Below, one piece after another: positions 46,716 through 55,967 of a stretch of 64,000 nucleotides of DNA. The notes beneath the pieces were generated by a model. The model was not told the origin of the DNA. It worked only from the letters and a program-made list of their open reading frames with translations, and did no database searches. The stretch is from Brevibacterium zhoupengii (GTDB lineage: Bacteria; Actinomycetota; Actinomycetes; Actinomycetales; Brevibacteriaceae). Positions within the stretch are counted from its first letter, which is position 1. Each line of letters begins with the position of its first letter. A program made the translations under genes and the position numbers. Location: assembly GCF_021117425.1 (NCBI RefSeq), contig NZ_CP088298.1:620001-684000 (forward strand). The letters run 5' to 3'.

Positions 46716-47942
46716 TCACCCCCGCAGCGCGTCCTTGCGCAGTCGGGCCTCGTGGCTGGACCGCGAGGGGTTGAGGCGCTTGAGCAGCGAGAGTGCGAGC
46801 ACGGCGCCGACGATGGCGCAGCCGGCGGGCAGCAGCATGGCGGTCTTTGCGTCCGCGGAGTCGATGATGTTGCCGGCGATGGCGGAGCCGAAGGCGACTC
46901 CGAAGGCCAACGAGGTGCCCAGCCACGCAAACGCCTCGGTCAGGCGCCTGGGCGGGGCCAGCTGTTCGACCACGGAGTTCGCGCCGATGAGGCTCGGGGC
47001 GATGGTCGAGCCGACGAGGAAGAGCAGCACGCCGAAGGACCACATGTTCTGTGCCAGCAGCATGAGGCTGACGGTGATGGCCAGGAGAGACACGGCGACG
47101 CCGAACCGGTGATGGCTCGGCGTGCTCCAGGTCTTGGCGCCGTAGAGTGCACCGCACAGCAGCGACCCGAGAGCCAGGGCGCTGAGCAGCAGTCCGGCCA
47201 GGGACTTCACGCCCTGCTCCTCGGCGAAGGCCACGGCGATGACGTCGATCGCGCCGAAGTTCACGCCGAGGAAGACGTTGACGATGATGATCGCGAAGAT
47301 GCCGGGGTTGGACACGACGTGTCCCTTGGCCTCGGTGCTGCGCTCGATCGGTGGGGGCTCGGTCGACTTCTGGATGTAGAGCAGCGTGGAACCGACCGCA
47401 GCGGAGACCATTGAGAGGATGATGCCGGCAGGTGGCCATACGGCGGTGGCGAGGACGGTGGCCACGACCGGTCCGGAGACGAAGAGAAGCTCATCGGCTA
47501 CGGACTCCCAGGAGAAGGCGGTCTGCAGCTGGTTCGGGCTCTTGACGGCGTGTGACCAGCGCGAACGAATCAGCGATCCGACGGAACCCACGGTGGCTCC
47601 GCCGAGACCGGCGAAGATGAGCAGCAGGACGACCGACCATTCCTCGTAGACGCTGACGATGAGGAGGGCCAGGGCGATGAGGTGGACGATGACGATGGGC
47701 ACCATGACCCGGGCTTGGCCCAGGCGGTCGACCATGCGAGCAATCCCGGGACCCGCCAGCGCCTGCACGACCATGAAGACAGCGGCGACGATGCCAGCCA
47801 TTCCGTAGGAGCCGCTCACGCCTTGGATGAAGAGAACGATTCCCAGGCTCAGAACGGCGATCGGCATCCGCGCAACAAGACCGGCCAAAGAGAACTTGAG
47901 AGCACCGGGAAGAGACAGAATTTCCCGATAGTTGTTGAACAC
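46716..47942 (-). CDS. MFS transporter
   Basis: 408 residues, 12 predicted segments, without a strong subfamily signature; the loop after segment 2 reads GPGIARMVDRLGQARVMVP. GTG 47942 has the -10 TAGACT 6 nt upstream and no ribosome site, so it looks leaderless. Substrate unknown. Confidence 0.87.
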   Translation of the reverse strand: MFNNYREILSLPGALKFSLAGLVARMPIAVLSLGIVLFIQGVSGSYGMAGIVAAVFMVVQALAGPGIARMVDRLGQARVMVPIVIVHLIALALLIVSVYEEWSVVLLLIFAGLGGATVGSVGSLIRSRWSHAVKSPNQLQTAFSWESVADELLFVSGPVVATVLATAVWPPAGIILSMVSAAVGSTLLYIQKSTEPPPIERSTEAKGHVVSNPGIFAIIIVNVFLGVNFGAIDVIAVAFAEEQGVKSLAGLLLSALALGSLLCGALYGAKTWSTPSHHRFGVAVSLLAITVSLMLLAQNMWSFGVLLFLVGSTIAPSLIGANSVVEQLAPPRRLTEAFAWLGTSLAFGVAFGSAIAGNIIDSADAKTAMLLPAGCAIVGAVLALSLLKRLNPSRSSHEARLRKDALRG

Positions 47943-47948
47943 CAGGAA

Positions 47949-47954
47949 AGTCTA
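47949..47954 (-). promoter_or_regulatory. -10 box of the MFS gene at 47942
   Basis: TAGACT on the minus strand, 6 nt before GTG 47942. Confidence 0.45.
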
Positions 47955-48119
47955 CCCAGCGCACGCAGCGTCCACCATACGGATACGGCGTTATTACCGG
48001 TGAGTCGAGTCACCTCGGCGAGGGCAGGCGAGTGCCGAACCGCAGCTCCAGGCACACCTCTTGCCACGTATCCGCCGCGCACTCCGACCAAGGTGTCCGG
48101 GGGAATGTAACAAAAGCTA

Positions 48120-48141
48120 TATAATTGCCGAGATTGCAATC
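48120..48141 (+). promoter_or_regulatory. -10 box and dyad upstream of the LCP gene
   Basis: A consensus TATAAT at 48120-48125 is followed by the perfect palindrome GATTGCAATC at 48132-48141, near the expected transcription start. No good -35 is seen at 17 bp. Confidence 0.55.
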
Positions 48142-48188
48142 TTCTCCCCGCCGGCGTTCCCGCCGCATTGACTGAACCCGGAGTGCCG

Positions 48189-49235
48189 ATGACGGACAAC
48201 AGCAGTTTCGATGAACTGTTCGACAGCCAGGAAGAGCGACCTCAGCGACCCCGCCGCAAGAAGAAGGTGTGGCGCAAGATCCTTGTCGCCCTGCTGGTGA
48301 TCGTCATCCTCGGCGTGCTCGGTGTCGGCCTCTACCTGTGGAATGTGGGTCGGACCTTCGACAACAACGCGAACAAGCTCACCGACGAGCAGATCTTCGG
48401 CACGCAGCGTCCCGATGACCAGAAGGAAGACGGCGGCACGAACATCCTGCTGCTGGGCTCCGATGAGCCGATGGACCAGGTCGACGTCAACGACTCCCGC
48501 GGTCTGCGCTCGGACACGATCATGGTCATGCACATCCCGGAGTCCGGCTCCAACGTCCAGGTCATGTCGATCCCGCGTGACAGCTGGGTCGACATCGAGG
48601 GCCACGGCAAGGCGAAGATCAACTCCGCCCTGTCGACCGGAGGTCTGCCGCTGGCCGTGTCCACGGTCTCGGACTTCATCGGCACCGAACTCGACCACGT
48701 CGCGATCATCGACTTCGAAGGCTTCAAGGCCCTGACCGACAGCCTCGGCGGAGTGATGGTGAACTCGGAGCAGGCGTTTGAGAAGAACGGCTACACCTTC
48801 GAAAAGGGAGAGAACGTCCTCGACGGCGACGAGGCGCTGACCTTCGTGCGCGAGCGCAAGTCCTTCCAGGACGGTGACTTCCAGCGCGCCCGCAACCAGC
48901 AGGCCTTCATCCGGGGCCTGACCAACGAGATCATCTCCGCCGACACCCTGTCGAACCCGAAGAAGATCCAGGACATGGTCAAGAACTTCTCCCCGTACAT
49001 GTACGTCGACTCCGGTCTCGACGCCCAGTACATCTCCGCCACGGCCTTCGCCATGCGCGACGTCCGCCCCGGCGACATCGAGTTCTTCACCTCCCCAACC
49101 GCGGGGGTCGGCACCTCGAGCGACGGCCAGTCGATCGTCAACGTCGACGAAGAGGAACTGAAGAAGGTCCAGGACGCCTACAAGAACGACACCCTCGACG
49201 ACTACGTCAAGAACGCCCCGGAGTCGCATCTGTAA
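48189..49235 (+). CDS. LytR-CpsA-Psr (LCP) family glycopolymer ligase
   Basis: 348 residues. A basic cytoplasmic tail (RRKKKVWRK), one membrane segment at about 30-51, then the LCP domain: NILLLGSDE, DSRGLRSDTIMVMHI, VMSIPRDSWVDI, with catalytic-site Arg in GLRSDT and SIPRDS, and ALTFVRERKSF and DFQRARNQQAFI. LCP enzymes attach wall teichoic acid, arabinogalactan or other polymers to peptidoglycan from lipid carriers. GGAG lies 5 nt before ATG 48189. Confidence 0.95.
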   Translation: MTDNSSFDELFDSQEERPQRPRRKKKVWRKILVALLVIVILGVLGVGLYLWNVGRTFDNNANKLTDEQIFGTQRPDDQKEDGGTNILLLGSDEPMDQVDVNDSRGLRSDTIMVMHIPESGSNVQVMSIPRDSWVDIEGHGKAKINSALSTGGLPLAVSTVSDFIGTELDHVAIIDFEGFKALTDSLGGVMVNSEQAFEKNGYTFEKGENVLDGDEALTFVRERKSFQDGDFQRARNQQAFIRGLTNEIISADTLSNPKKIQDMVKNFSPYMYVDSGLDAQYISATAFAMRDVRPGDIEFFTSPTAGVGTSSDGQSIVNVDEEELKKVQDAYKNDTLDDYVKNAPESHL

Positions 49236-49287
49236 CCGTCAGTCCCGATCCCTCGCCGAGGTGTCCCCGCCCACCCGTGCACACGAC

Positions 49288-49322
49288 GAACCCCGCCCCT
49301 TGAGTATTAAGAGGCGGGGTTC
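49288..49322. terminator. Bidirectional hairpin terminator
   Basis: GAACCCCGCCCCTT (49288-49301) pairs with AAGAGGCGGGGTTC (49309-49322) with one internal mismatch. It lies between the LCP gene and the convergent secreted-protein gene. Confidence 0.85.
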
Positions 49323-49349
49323 TTCGCACCCACGGTGGGTGCCGTCAGG

Positions 49350-49796
49350 TCAGTTGTCGAACTGAACCGTGTGGACTCCGTGGGGTGCGCCCCATTCGCC
49401 GCCGTTGGAGACTTCCTCATTGGAGACACCGACGGACATGGTCTCTCCTGTCGCGGTGTTCTTATAGGTCGAATAGATGGTCCCCGCGGCTCCGTCACCG
49501 CCTGTTCGAACCCAATGCTTCGCATCCTCGGCCCCGTGCTCGTTCAGGGCCTCGACAACCTCAGGCGTGGCGAATCCTTCGATCCGCTCCGTGTTGTCCG
49601 CGCCCCAGGCCCTGACGAGCTCATCGGCGTAGATGCTGGTGTCCGTCGGGTAATGGACCGACTGCGGTGAGGCGTCTGCGCTGGTGACTGCTGCGGGAGC
49701 CGCCAGTGCGGGGCCGCTTGCCAGTGCGATTCCGGAGACGCCGGCGACGGCTGCGATTGTCAGGGCTGCTGCGCGATTGCGAATGGTGGTCTTCAT
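49350..49796 (-). CDS. Small secreted protein of unknown function
   Basis: 148 residues with a signal peptide (MKTTIRNRAAALTIAAVAGV, cleavage near ALAAPA). The mature part of about 110 residues contains LVRAWGADNTERIEGFATPE and HWVRTGGDGAAGTIYSTYKN, compatible with a small alpha+beta (NTF2-like) fold, which I cannot confirm. AAGGAG lies 8 nt before the ATG. A longer frame upstream to 50030 has no ribosome site. Confidence 0.75.
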   Translation of the reverse strand: MKTTIRNRAAALTIAAVAGVSGIALASGPALAAPAAVTSADASPQSVHYPTDTSIYADELVRAWGADNTERIEGFATPEVVEALNEHGAEDAKHWVRTGGDGAAGTIYSTYKNTATGETMSVGVSNEEVSNGGEWGAPHGVHTVQFDN

Positions 49797-50153
49797 GATG
49801 TGGCTCCTTCTTCTTCGAGAGATGTCTCTTGCGAGTGATGTCTTCTGTGCCAGAGGCCACCGCACCGGTGACACATCAGCAACGCGGCCCAGTATTGCGT
49901 CCGCGCTTGAAGTCAGAACCATGGCGGCTGGGAGGACGCTCGGAGCGGGTAACGGCTTGGAGACGAGAAGTTTGCAGTCGTGCGGCAGCGGCAGAAATAT
50001 GTCTGCGCAATGACAGCCACACGGCAACATCCATTGCCTGATAGCGCGGTCCGCTGCAGTTCACGTCTGAGTCGACCCGACCGTGACGAACGGTTATTGC
50101 CGAGCACTGTTTGCTACGTTTTCGACTGAACAGTGAAACCCGATCGTGATCGG

Positions 50154-50182
50154 ACCTCGCCGAGGTGGCCCGACGTCGCCGT
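50154..50182. repeat. 29-bp repeat, left copy
   Basis: ACCTCGCCGAGGTGGCCCGA and nine more bases; 27 of 29 positions match the copy at 52108-52136. It lies 45 bp beyond the hipA stop. The wider region 49797-50226 holds the promoter of the secreted-protein gene and a CCGATC/GATCGG hairpin near 50140, but no gene. Confidence 0.8.
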
Positions 50183-50226
50183 CGCACAGCTGCGTACCAG
50201 TTTTGCTGCGAGCAGTACTGCCGGGG

Positions 50227-51432
50227 CTAGCCGCGTAGGGACAAGGTCGTTGTTCGGTCGATTTCGGTACGCAGGCGCTCGGCCTGGGAAGCAGAGACCG
50301 TATTCCACGCCGTTGCCGACTGCTCACGGAGTCTCTCGGCAACATCGGTGACGATCTGCATCATCCGTTCGGCATCCACTCCTGCCGAGTGGGAGAACTT
50401 TCGCCAGTGTGCTGCGGTGACTGCCCGTGAATACCTTGCTCCGGAAATGCGCATGGCGAGCTGCTGATCGTACTGCGGATAGAGCGATACCGGAACTGCG
50501 TCGTACAACGGTGCGAACTCGATTCGTTCGGGGCGCAGGACGAGTGAGTAGTTCTTCACGTGAGCATCAGCGTTTCCGATGAGCGTGTTGAACACAAGCT
50601 GCCGGAGAAATGCTTCCTGGAGAGTGCGATCATCGGTGTCGTGGGCCTTGAGCAGATCGACGATCTGGATCGCCGTCGGATCGTACTTCGACCCCGGGGC
50701 GAGTCCGAGGGCCTGAGCTAGGTCTTCCGTGTGCACGCGACGTGCCAAGGGGGACCGGTCGGAGGGCACTCGGTCGAACCTTTCGATGAGGTACGCCGTC
50801 TGCCCCGAGGCAGTCAGGATTTCTGCAGGTGGCGCAGGCACGCCAATGCGATCAGCGAGTGCGAGCGTTGCCGCTTCGACTTCCTCCAGGCCCGGGAGGT
50901 CGGTGCGTGCGGGTTTGACGATGTGCGTCGACGGTACGGTTGCATTCGACCAGTACCAATCGGTCTCCACCTTCGCCAGAGTGAACTTTCCCTGCGTTCC
51001 GGCAAGTGAGAACCGTTCCACTGCGCCTTGCACTGTCCATGCATCCGAGTTGTCCTTGAGGGCGCGGATGCGGGCTGCGATGTCTCGCTCCAGAGCCGGG
51101 TTCAGCTCCGGGACTTCTGGCGCGGGCTCCTGGCCCTCGGGAAGGAGAACGAGTCCGCCGGCTACGTCGCCCCCGGCCGCCATGAGCAGGTCGATTGTGT
51201 CGAGAGAGCCGACCCCGTACACGTCGGCCATCCACCTGCGGGCACGCGGGTTGTCCGGCAAGAGGTTCTCTAGGAAACGGGTCGCTGCCAGCTTTGCCGT
51301 CCGGCCCTCACGCGGCAGAGACAGCGAGATCGGTGTGGCCGCATCGTCGTCGTAGGCGAAGTGGAGACGGCCGTTTTCTTCGATGAATGTCCCTGCATGC
51401 TGATGTTCCAGCCACGCCTCGAGCCTTCTCAC
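50227..51432 (-). CDS. hipA: HipA-type serine/threonine kinase toxin
   Basis: 401 residues. The N-terminal HipA couple domain (1-95) is followed by the kinase: phospho-acceptor/P-loop SLAGTQGK (142-149), ATP lysine in THIVKP (Lys173), ERFDR, catalytic NADAHVKN (Asp289) and metal-binding LYDAV (Asp311). HipA phosphorylates a translation factor or tRNA synthetase and induces dormancy. GTG start overlaps the stop of the upstream regulator gene (GTGA). Intact by motif, so probably active. Confidence 0.92.
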   Translation of the reverse strand: MRRLEAWLEHQHAGTFIEENGRLHFAYDDDAATPISLSLPREGRTAKLAATRFLENLLPDNPRARRWMADVYGVGSLDTIDLLMAAGGDVAGGLVLLPEGQEPAPEVPELNPALERDIAARIRALKDNSDAWTVQGAVERFSLAGTQGKFTLAKVETDWYWSNATVPSTHIVKPARTDLPGLEEVEAATLALADRIGVPAPPAEILTASGQTAYLIERFDRVPSDRSPLARRVHTEDLAQALGLAPGSKYDPTAIQIVDLLKAHDTDDRTLQEAFLRQLVFNTLIGNADAHVKNYSLVLRPERIEFAPLYDAVPVSLYPQYDQQLAMRISGARYSRAVTAAHWRKFSHSAGVDAERMMQIVTDVAERLREQSATAWNTVSASQAERLRTEIDRTTTLSLRG

Positions 51433-52067
51433 GTCGATACCTCGAATGGGGGCAGCGCAGTAGGAGAGACATCAAGTGAACGCAATATGCTGCGCAGAGC
51501 GGCAGGTGAAGTGTATGTTCCACTCTTCTCCAGGGCTCGGATGACGTCGACCGTGGTGTCCGCCCGCACAGCCAGATCCGCCATCGAAAGCCCGCTGATC
51601 ACCCGTTCACTCGCAACAATCTCCGCAAGATCGTCAGGCGACCTCAGATACTCTGGTGTCTTCCTCGCCAGAAGCTCGTTGATTTCCTGGTCCTTGCCCA
51701 GATGGGCAAGCGCCACGATCCGGTGGCCGAAATTCACTGGAATGCCGTTTCTGAGGACGGCGCCTCGCGGGAACCAGCGACGCAGCAGAAGAGCAGGGTC
51801 TGAAGAGGAACGCAGTGTTCGGAGCCGTTGGGCTGTGCGCGTCCGATCGTGGCCGCGAAGTCCGGCGAGCGATCGGTTGTGGAGCGCTTCGGTGAGTTGG
51901 CGTTGAGCCGTTGGCGCGAGCGGCCTCCCGCGCCCAGGTCGGGTTGCGACACCATCGACAACCCAGGCAGTTCCGACCTTCCGTGCAGGAAGCAAGCCAC
52001 TGGCAGCCAGCGCCCTGGCTCTGCGCTCGGACACACCCAGCCGCTGTGCCGCCTCCCTTGTCTTCAT
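51429..52067 (-). CDS. Two-HTH regulator, putative HipB-type antitoxin
   Basis: 212 residues. The N-terminus MKTREAAQRLGVSERRARAL looks like an excisionase/MerR-type winged helix (residues 1-35). The C-terminal 80 residues (VASERVISGLSMADLAVRAD onward) look like an XRE HTH, as in HipB. The middle is Arg-rich with no known domain. Typical HipB is about 70-90 residues with one HTH, so this is an enlarged, two-domain form. ATG 52067 has -10 TATATT 6 nt upstream; the extension to 52133 would run through the operator. It overlaps hipA by 4 bp. Confidence 0.82.
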   Translation of the reverse strand: MKTREAAQRLGVSERRARALAASGLLPARKVGTAWVVDGVATRPGRGRPLAPTAQRQLTEALHNRSLAGLRGHDRTRTAQRLRTLRSSSDPALLLRRWFPRGAVLRNGIPVNFGHRIVALAHLGKDQEINELLARKTPEYLRSPDDLAEIVASERVISGLSMADLAVRADTTVDVIRALEKSGTYTSPAALRSILRSLDVSPTALPPFEVST

Positions 52068-52073
52068 GTCACA

Positions 52074-52096
52074 AATATACCGCAAACGTATTTGCG
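52074..52096 (-). promoter_or_regulatory. Promoter and operator of the hipBA-type operon
   Basis: CGCAAA-CGTA-TTTGCG (52081-52096) is a perfect inverted repeat directly upstream of the minus-strand -10 TATATT (plus 52074-52079). Binding there would block the promoter, the expected autoregulation of a toxin-antitoxin operon. The predicted mRNA is leaderless. Confidence 0.7.
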
Positions 52097-52107
52097 TATG
52101 CTGGATA

Positions 52108-52136
52108 ACCTCGCCGAGGTGGCCCGCCGTCACCGT
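52108..52136. repeat. 29-bp repeat, right copy
   Basis: Direct repeat of the 50154-50182 element (27/29), 41 bp upstream of the antitoxin start, so the pair brackets the toxin-antitoxin operon. Shorter relatives (CTCGCCGAGGTG) occur between genes near 8247, 48015 and 49250. Confidence 0.8.
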
Positions 52137-52170
52137 TGACCGCGCAGACCAGCACGTGGTCCGTCACGGC

Positions 52171-53376
52171 TCACTCCAAGGGCACTTCCCGTCGGCTCCG
52201 CTGTCCCCGCGTGAAGTAGACCGCGGCCAGGACCGTCGCGATGAAGAGCAGCCCGAGAGCTGCGACAAGGGCTGCCGTGAGCCCGAGCAGAGCGAGGAGC
52301 CCGCTGGTGGCCATGATGCCCAGGGCATTCGTGGTTCGCAGCAGTGCGAACATCTCCGCCCGACGCTCCTCCGGTGCAAGACTGTCGAGGGCGAGCAGAT
52401 AGAAGGTGTCGAGCATCGGCAGGAACCAGCCGACGATGAGAGCCCCGGTAAGAGTCAGGGCAATGTGTCCGTCGATGAGGAGTAGGGAGAAGGCGAGGGT
52501 GGTGATGGCGAAGAACGAGGTGACTTTCCAGCGCCCGGGCATACGGTTGCGGATGCTCACCCACACCCCACCGAGGACCGAACCGATGCACATTGCCAAG
52601 GCGAATAGGAAGGCCCAGGCGGGGCTGAGCCCGAACGACAGTGCGAAGGACACCGCTCCCACCTCGATTCCGGCAATGGAAGCTCCAGTCGCACCGGAGG
52701 CGAACAGCCAGATCCAGACCGCACCCGGCACCGGAGCTCGCCGCCCCGAACCTGACACGGTTGCAGGTGCCGACCGGGCCTCGGGAATTGCAGGGATGAG
52801 CAGCATTGGCCCCGCGCCGAGGACGGTGACCACTGCCATCGCCGCGACAGGTGACCACGCCCCGAGCATGGATGCCAGGACCGGTGAGGTGGCGAAGGCG
52901 ACCTCGTTGAGGGTGGCCGCGATTCCTAGGGTGCGTGGCATTCCCGAGGGTTCGACGAGGTGGTTGAGCAGTGTGCGCATGTACCCGTGGGCCGCACCGT
53001 TGACCAGGCCGGCCACGATGACGGCGACGACGAGGTAGCCGAAGGGTGCCGAGACCGCGGCCAGGATCGTCACCGCCAGCAGGCCAAGCGTCCGAAAGGC
53101 GATGAGTGTGCGCAGGTAGCCGACGCTGCCGAAGCGGTGCCCCAGGCGGGTGATGGGCACCGAGCCCAGTATCTGGGCCGCCGTCATCGCGAACACCAGG
53201 CCGGCACCCGATTCGGCGGATCCGGTCAGGGGCAGTGCGAGGAGGGCGAAGGCGATCGGTGCCGCTGCCTGCGGGACACCGAAGGTCCCGTACCCGATCT
53301 GCCAGCGCAGCACGTTGATGCGAGTTCGCGAAGAACCGCGCTCGCCCGGCGATGATTCAGCCTCTGGTTCCGTCAT
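52171..53376 (-). CDS. MFS transporter
   Basis: 401 residues, 12 predicted segments, of the drug/sugar efflux (SetA-like or YfcJ-like) type; the loop motif is TRLGHRFGSVGYLRTL. ATG 53376 follows the stop of the XRE/cupin gene by three bases, so the two form an operon. The adjacent regulator suggests control by a small ligand. Confidence 0.86.
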   Translation of the reverse strand: MTEPEAESSPGERGSSRTRINVLRWQIGYGTFGVPQAAAPIAFALLALPLTGSAESGAGLVFAMTAAQILGSVPITRLGHRFGSVGYLRTLIAFRTLGLLAVTILAAVSAPFGYLVVAVIVAGLVNGAAHGYMRTLLNHLVEPSGMPRTLGIAATLNEVAFATSPVLASMLGAWSPVAAMAVVTVLGAGPMLLIPAIPEARSAPATVSGSGRRAPVPGAVWIWLFASGATGASIAGIEVGAVSFALSFGLSPAWAFLFALAMCIGSVLGGVWVSIRNRMPGRWKVTSFFAITTLAFSLLLIDGHIALTLTGALIVGWFLPMLDTFYLLALDSLAPEERRAEMFALLRTTNALGIMATSGLLALLGLTAALVAALGLLFIATVLAAVYFTRGQRSRREVPLE

Positions 53377-53379
53377 CAA

Positions 53380-54015
53380 TCAGGCCCCGATGACCACACG
53401 GATGAAGTCGACCGGGTCCTCCTGGCCTGCCGTATACGAATATCCCTGGTCGGTCGAAATTCGAGTCGACGAACCCGCCGCCAGACTCAGGGACTCACCG
53501 CTGATCTCGACCACGAGCTCTCCGGACAGGACGTGAAGGATCTCCTCGGTCCCGGCACGGTCGGCTTCAGCCTGATAGGCCACGCTCGGCCCCAAGTGCC
53601 ACCGCCACAATTCTGTCCCAGGAGTCGACGAGGCGCCGAGGATATACGCGGTGCTCTCGTGCGGACCTTCCCAGGCCAGTGTGTGTTGATCACCGGGATC
53701 CGTATGCGAGGTGCTGCCGAGGTTCGCAGACACCCTCAGGACTGATGGCGAGGCCGTCGGGCCGCCTGGACTAGACGTAGCAGGGTCGATCAGCGCCAGA
53801 TCGGCGAAGGTCACGTCAAGTGCGTGGGCGATACGGTCGATGGTCGCCAGGCTCGGGTTCGCCTGGCCCAGCTCGATCTGAGTGAGCATTCGTCTGCTCA
53901 GCGCAGCCTCGTCGGCCAGCCGTTGAATGGTCCATTCCTGCGTCTTGCGAAGGCTGCGTACCCGGTGCCCGACGCGATCGAGGAAGGTCTGAATGCGTGG
54001 ACTCTTCGTGGACAT
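53380..54015 (-). CDS. XRE-family regulator with cupin domain
   Basis: 211 residues: an N-terminal HTH (LADEAALSRRMLTQIELGQA) and a C-terminal cupin (GTEEILHVLSGELVVEISGE). Such proteins sense a small ligand through the cupin and often repress a linked transporter or catabolic gene; the MFS gene starts 3 bp after its stop. ATG 54015 has the -10 TATAGT 7 nt upstream, so the transcript is probably leaderless; ATG 54036 lies before that promoter. Confidence 0.9.
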   Translation of the reverse strand: MSTKSPRIQTFLDRVGHRVRSLRKTQEWTIQRLADEAALSRRMLTQIELGQANPSLATIDRIAHALDVTFADLALIDPATSSPGGPTASPSVLRVSANLGSTSHTDPGDQHTLAWEGPHESTAYILGASSTPGTELWRWHLGPSVAYQAEADRAGTEEILHVLSGELVVEISGESLSLAAGSSTRISTDQGYSYTAGQEDPVDFIRVVIGA

Positions 54016-54022
54016 AATGAGC

Positions 54023-54028
54023 ACTATA
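54023..54028 (-). promoter_or_regulatory. -10 box of the XRE/cupin gene
   Basis: TATAGT on the minus strand, 7 nt before ATG 54015. Confidence 0.5.
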
Positions 54029-54140
54029 CTGCACATCGCGAACCGTCATCGCGTCGTCCAATGGAGAGTCCAAAGGAGAAGACCGGCCCTGGACCTGCCG
54101 AAGCAGGTGAAACCGGTCTTGGCCGAAATCAGCGCAGCTC

Positions 54141-55781
54141 CTACTCCAGCACCCCGTCGACCAAGGTCCGCGCATCGTGCTGGACGGTCCGCAGATGGTC
54201 CTCGTCCTTCAGCGACTCGGCGTAGATCTTGTACACGTCCTCCGTGCCCGAGGGGCGCACGGCGAACCAGGCGTTCTCGGTCGTGACCTTGAGTCCGCCG
54301 ATGGGTGCGTTGTTTCCCGGCGCCGAGGTCAGTGTTGAGGTCACCGGTTCACCGCCGACGGTCTTCGCCTTCACCTGGGAGGCATCGAGTGCCCCCAGTT
54401 TCGCCTTCTGCTCCCGGGTGGCCGGGGCATCCTGGCGGGCGTAGGCGCTGGTGCCGAAGTTCGCGGCCAGTCCCGCATAGCGCTGGGAGGGAGTCTGACC
54501 GGTCTTCGCGGTCATCTCCGCGGCCAGCAGGGCCATGATGATGCCGTCCTTGTCTGTTGACCAGACCTTGCCGTTGCGGCGCAGGAACGATGCGCCCGCA
54601 GATTCTTCGCCGCCGAAGGCCAGGGTTGAGTCGAGGAGTCCGGGGACGAACCACTTGAAGCCGACGGGGACCTCGAACAGTTTGCGGCCGTGGGCGGACA
54701 CGATGCGGTCGACGATCGAGGAGGTGACCAGCGTCTTGCCGATGCCGGCGCTGGTGGACCATTCGGGTCGGTTGTCGAGCAGGTAGTCGATGGCGGTCGC
54801 CAGGTAGTGGTTGGGGTTCATCAGTCCGGCATCGGGGGTGACGATGCCGTGGCGATCGGCATCGGCGTCATTGCCGGTGGCGATGTCGAAGTCGTTGCGG
54901 GAGGCGATGAGCCCGGCCATGGCGTAGGGCGAGGAGCAGTCCATGCGGATGTTCTCGTCCCAGTCCAGGGTCATGAATGACCAGGTGGGGTCGATCTCGG
55001 GGTGGACGACGGTGAGGTTGAGGTCGAAGTCCTCGGCGATCGCGGCCCAGTAGTCGACGCTGGCTCCGCCCAGGGGGTCAGCACCGATGTGGATGTCGGA
55101 GCTGCGGATGACGTCGAGGTCGATGACCGACTCAAGGTCCTCGGTGTAGTTGGCGATGAAGTCGAAGTTCTCGGTGTTCTCCAGGTGGAAGGCCCGCTGG
55201 AAGCCGGTGCGTGGGATCTTCTCCCAGCCGGCCTCGAGGTAGGAGTTCGCGCGCTCGGCGATCCACGTCGTCGTCTCCGACCCGGCAGGGCCGCCGTGCG
55301 GTGGGTTGTACTTGATGCCGCCGTCGGAGGGCGGGTTGTGGCTGGGGGTCACGATGATGCCGTCGGCCTGCGCATCCGTTGTGGACTTGCCAGCATTGAA
55401 GCCGAGGATCGCGTGAGAGAGCACCGGTGTGGGCGTGAAGCCATCACGCTCATCGATGCGCGCGGGCACCTCCGCTGCGGCGAGGACCTCGAGGACGGTG
55501 AGGAAGGCGGGTTCGCTCAGGGCATGGGTGTCACGACCTAAGAAGATGGGCCCGTGGATGCCCTGCTTCTTCCGGAAGTCGACAATGGCGGCAGTGATCG
55601 CTGCAATGTGGGCTTCGTTGAATGCACGGTTGAAGCTCGAGCCGCGGTGTCCCGAGGTCCCGAAGCTCACGGCCTGCGCGGGCACGGAGGAATCGGGGAC
55701 GAGATCGTAATAGGAATCAAGCAGTGCGGAGATATCGACGAGATCCCTGTCCTGGGCCAGCTGGCCGGCGCGAGTAGTCAT
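54141..55781 (-). CDS. pgm: Phosphoglucomutase, alpha-D-glucose phosphate-specific
   Basis: Interconverts glucose-1-phosphate and glucose-6-phosphate for glycogen, trehalose and wall sugar supply. 546 residues, the usual size. Active-site serine in VTPSHNPPSDGGIKYNPP, metal loop in TGNDADADRHGIV, sugar-binding GGEESAGASFL and phosphate-binding AVRPSGTEDVYKIY. ATG 55781 has AAGG about 7 nt upstream and matches the family start; the extension to 55886 overlaps unrelated sequence. Confidence 0.96.
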   Translation of the reverse strand: MTTRAGQLAQDRDLVDISALLDSYYDLVPDSSVPAQAVSFGTSGHRGSSFNRAFNEAHIAAITAAIVDFRKKQGIHGPIFLGRDTHALSEPAFLTVLEVLAAAEVPARIDERDGFTPTPVLSHAILGFNAGKSTTDAQADGIIVTPSHNPPSDGGIKYNPPHGGPAGSETTTWIAERANSYLEAGWEKIPRTGFQRAFHLENTENFDFIANYTEDLESVIDLDVIRSSDIHIGADPLGGASVDYWAAIAEDFDLNLTVVHPEIDPTWSFMTLDWDENIRMDCSSPYAMAGLIASRNDFDIATGNDADADRHGIVTPDAGLMNPNHYLATAIDYLLDNRPEWSTSAGIGKTLVTSSIVDRIVSAHGRKLFEVPVGFKWFVPGLLDSTLAFGGEESAGASFLRRNGKVWSTDKDGIIMALLAAEMTAKTGQTPSQRYAGLAANFGTSAYARQDAPATREQKAKLGALDASQVKAKTVGGEPVTSTLTSAPGNNAPIGGLKVTTENAWFAVRPSGTEDVYKIYAESLKDEDHLRTVQHDARTLVDGVLE

Positions 55782-55967
55782 AGTTCTACCTTGCCAAAGA
55801 CCAGCCACCCCGCACAGTTGTGTCCACGGAGTTCCCGCATCGTGGACGGCGAGTGTCCATCGGGGGCGAGTATTCGCCGGTGCCATCTATCCAGGAACCG
55901 TTCAGGGGACTACGCTGACAGTAACGAGATATGGCAACAAAACCTGTTCTCGACGAGGAGATCACAC

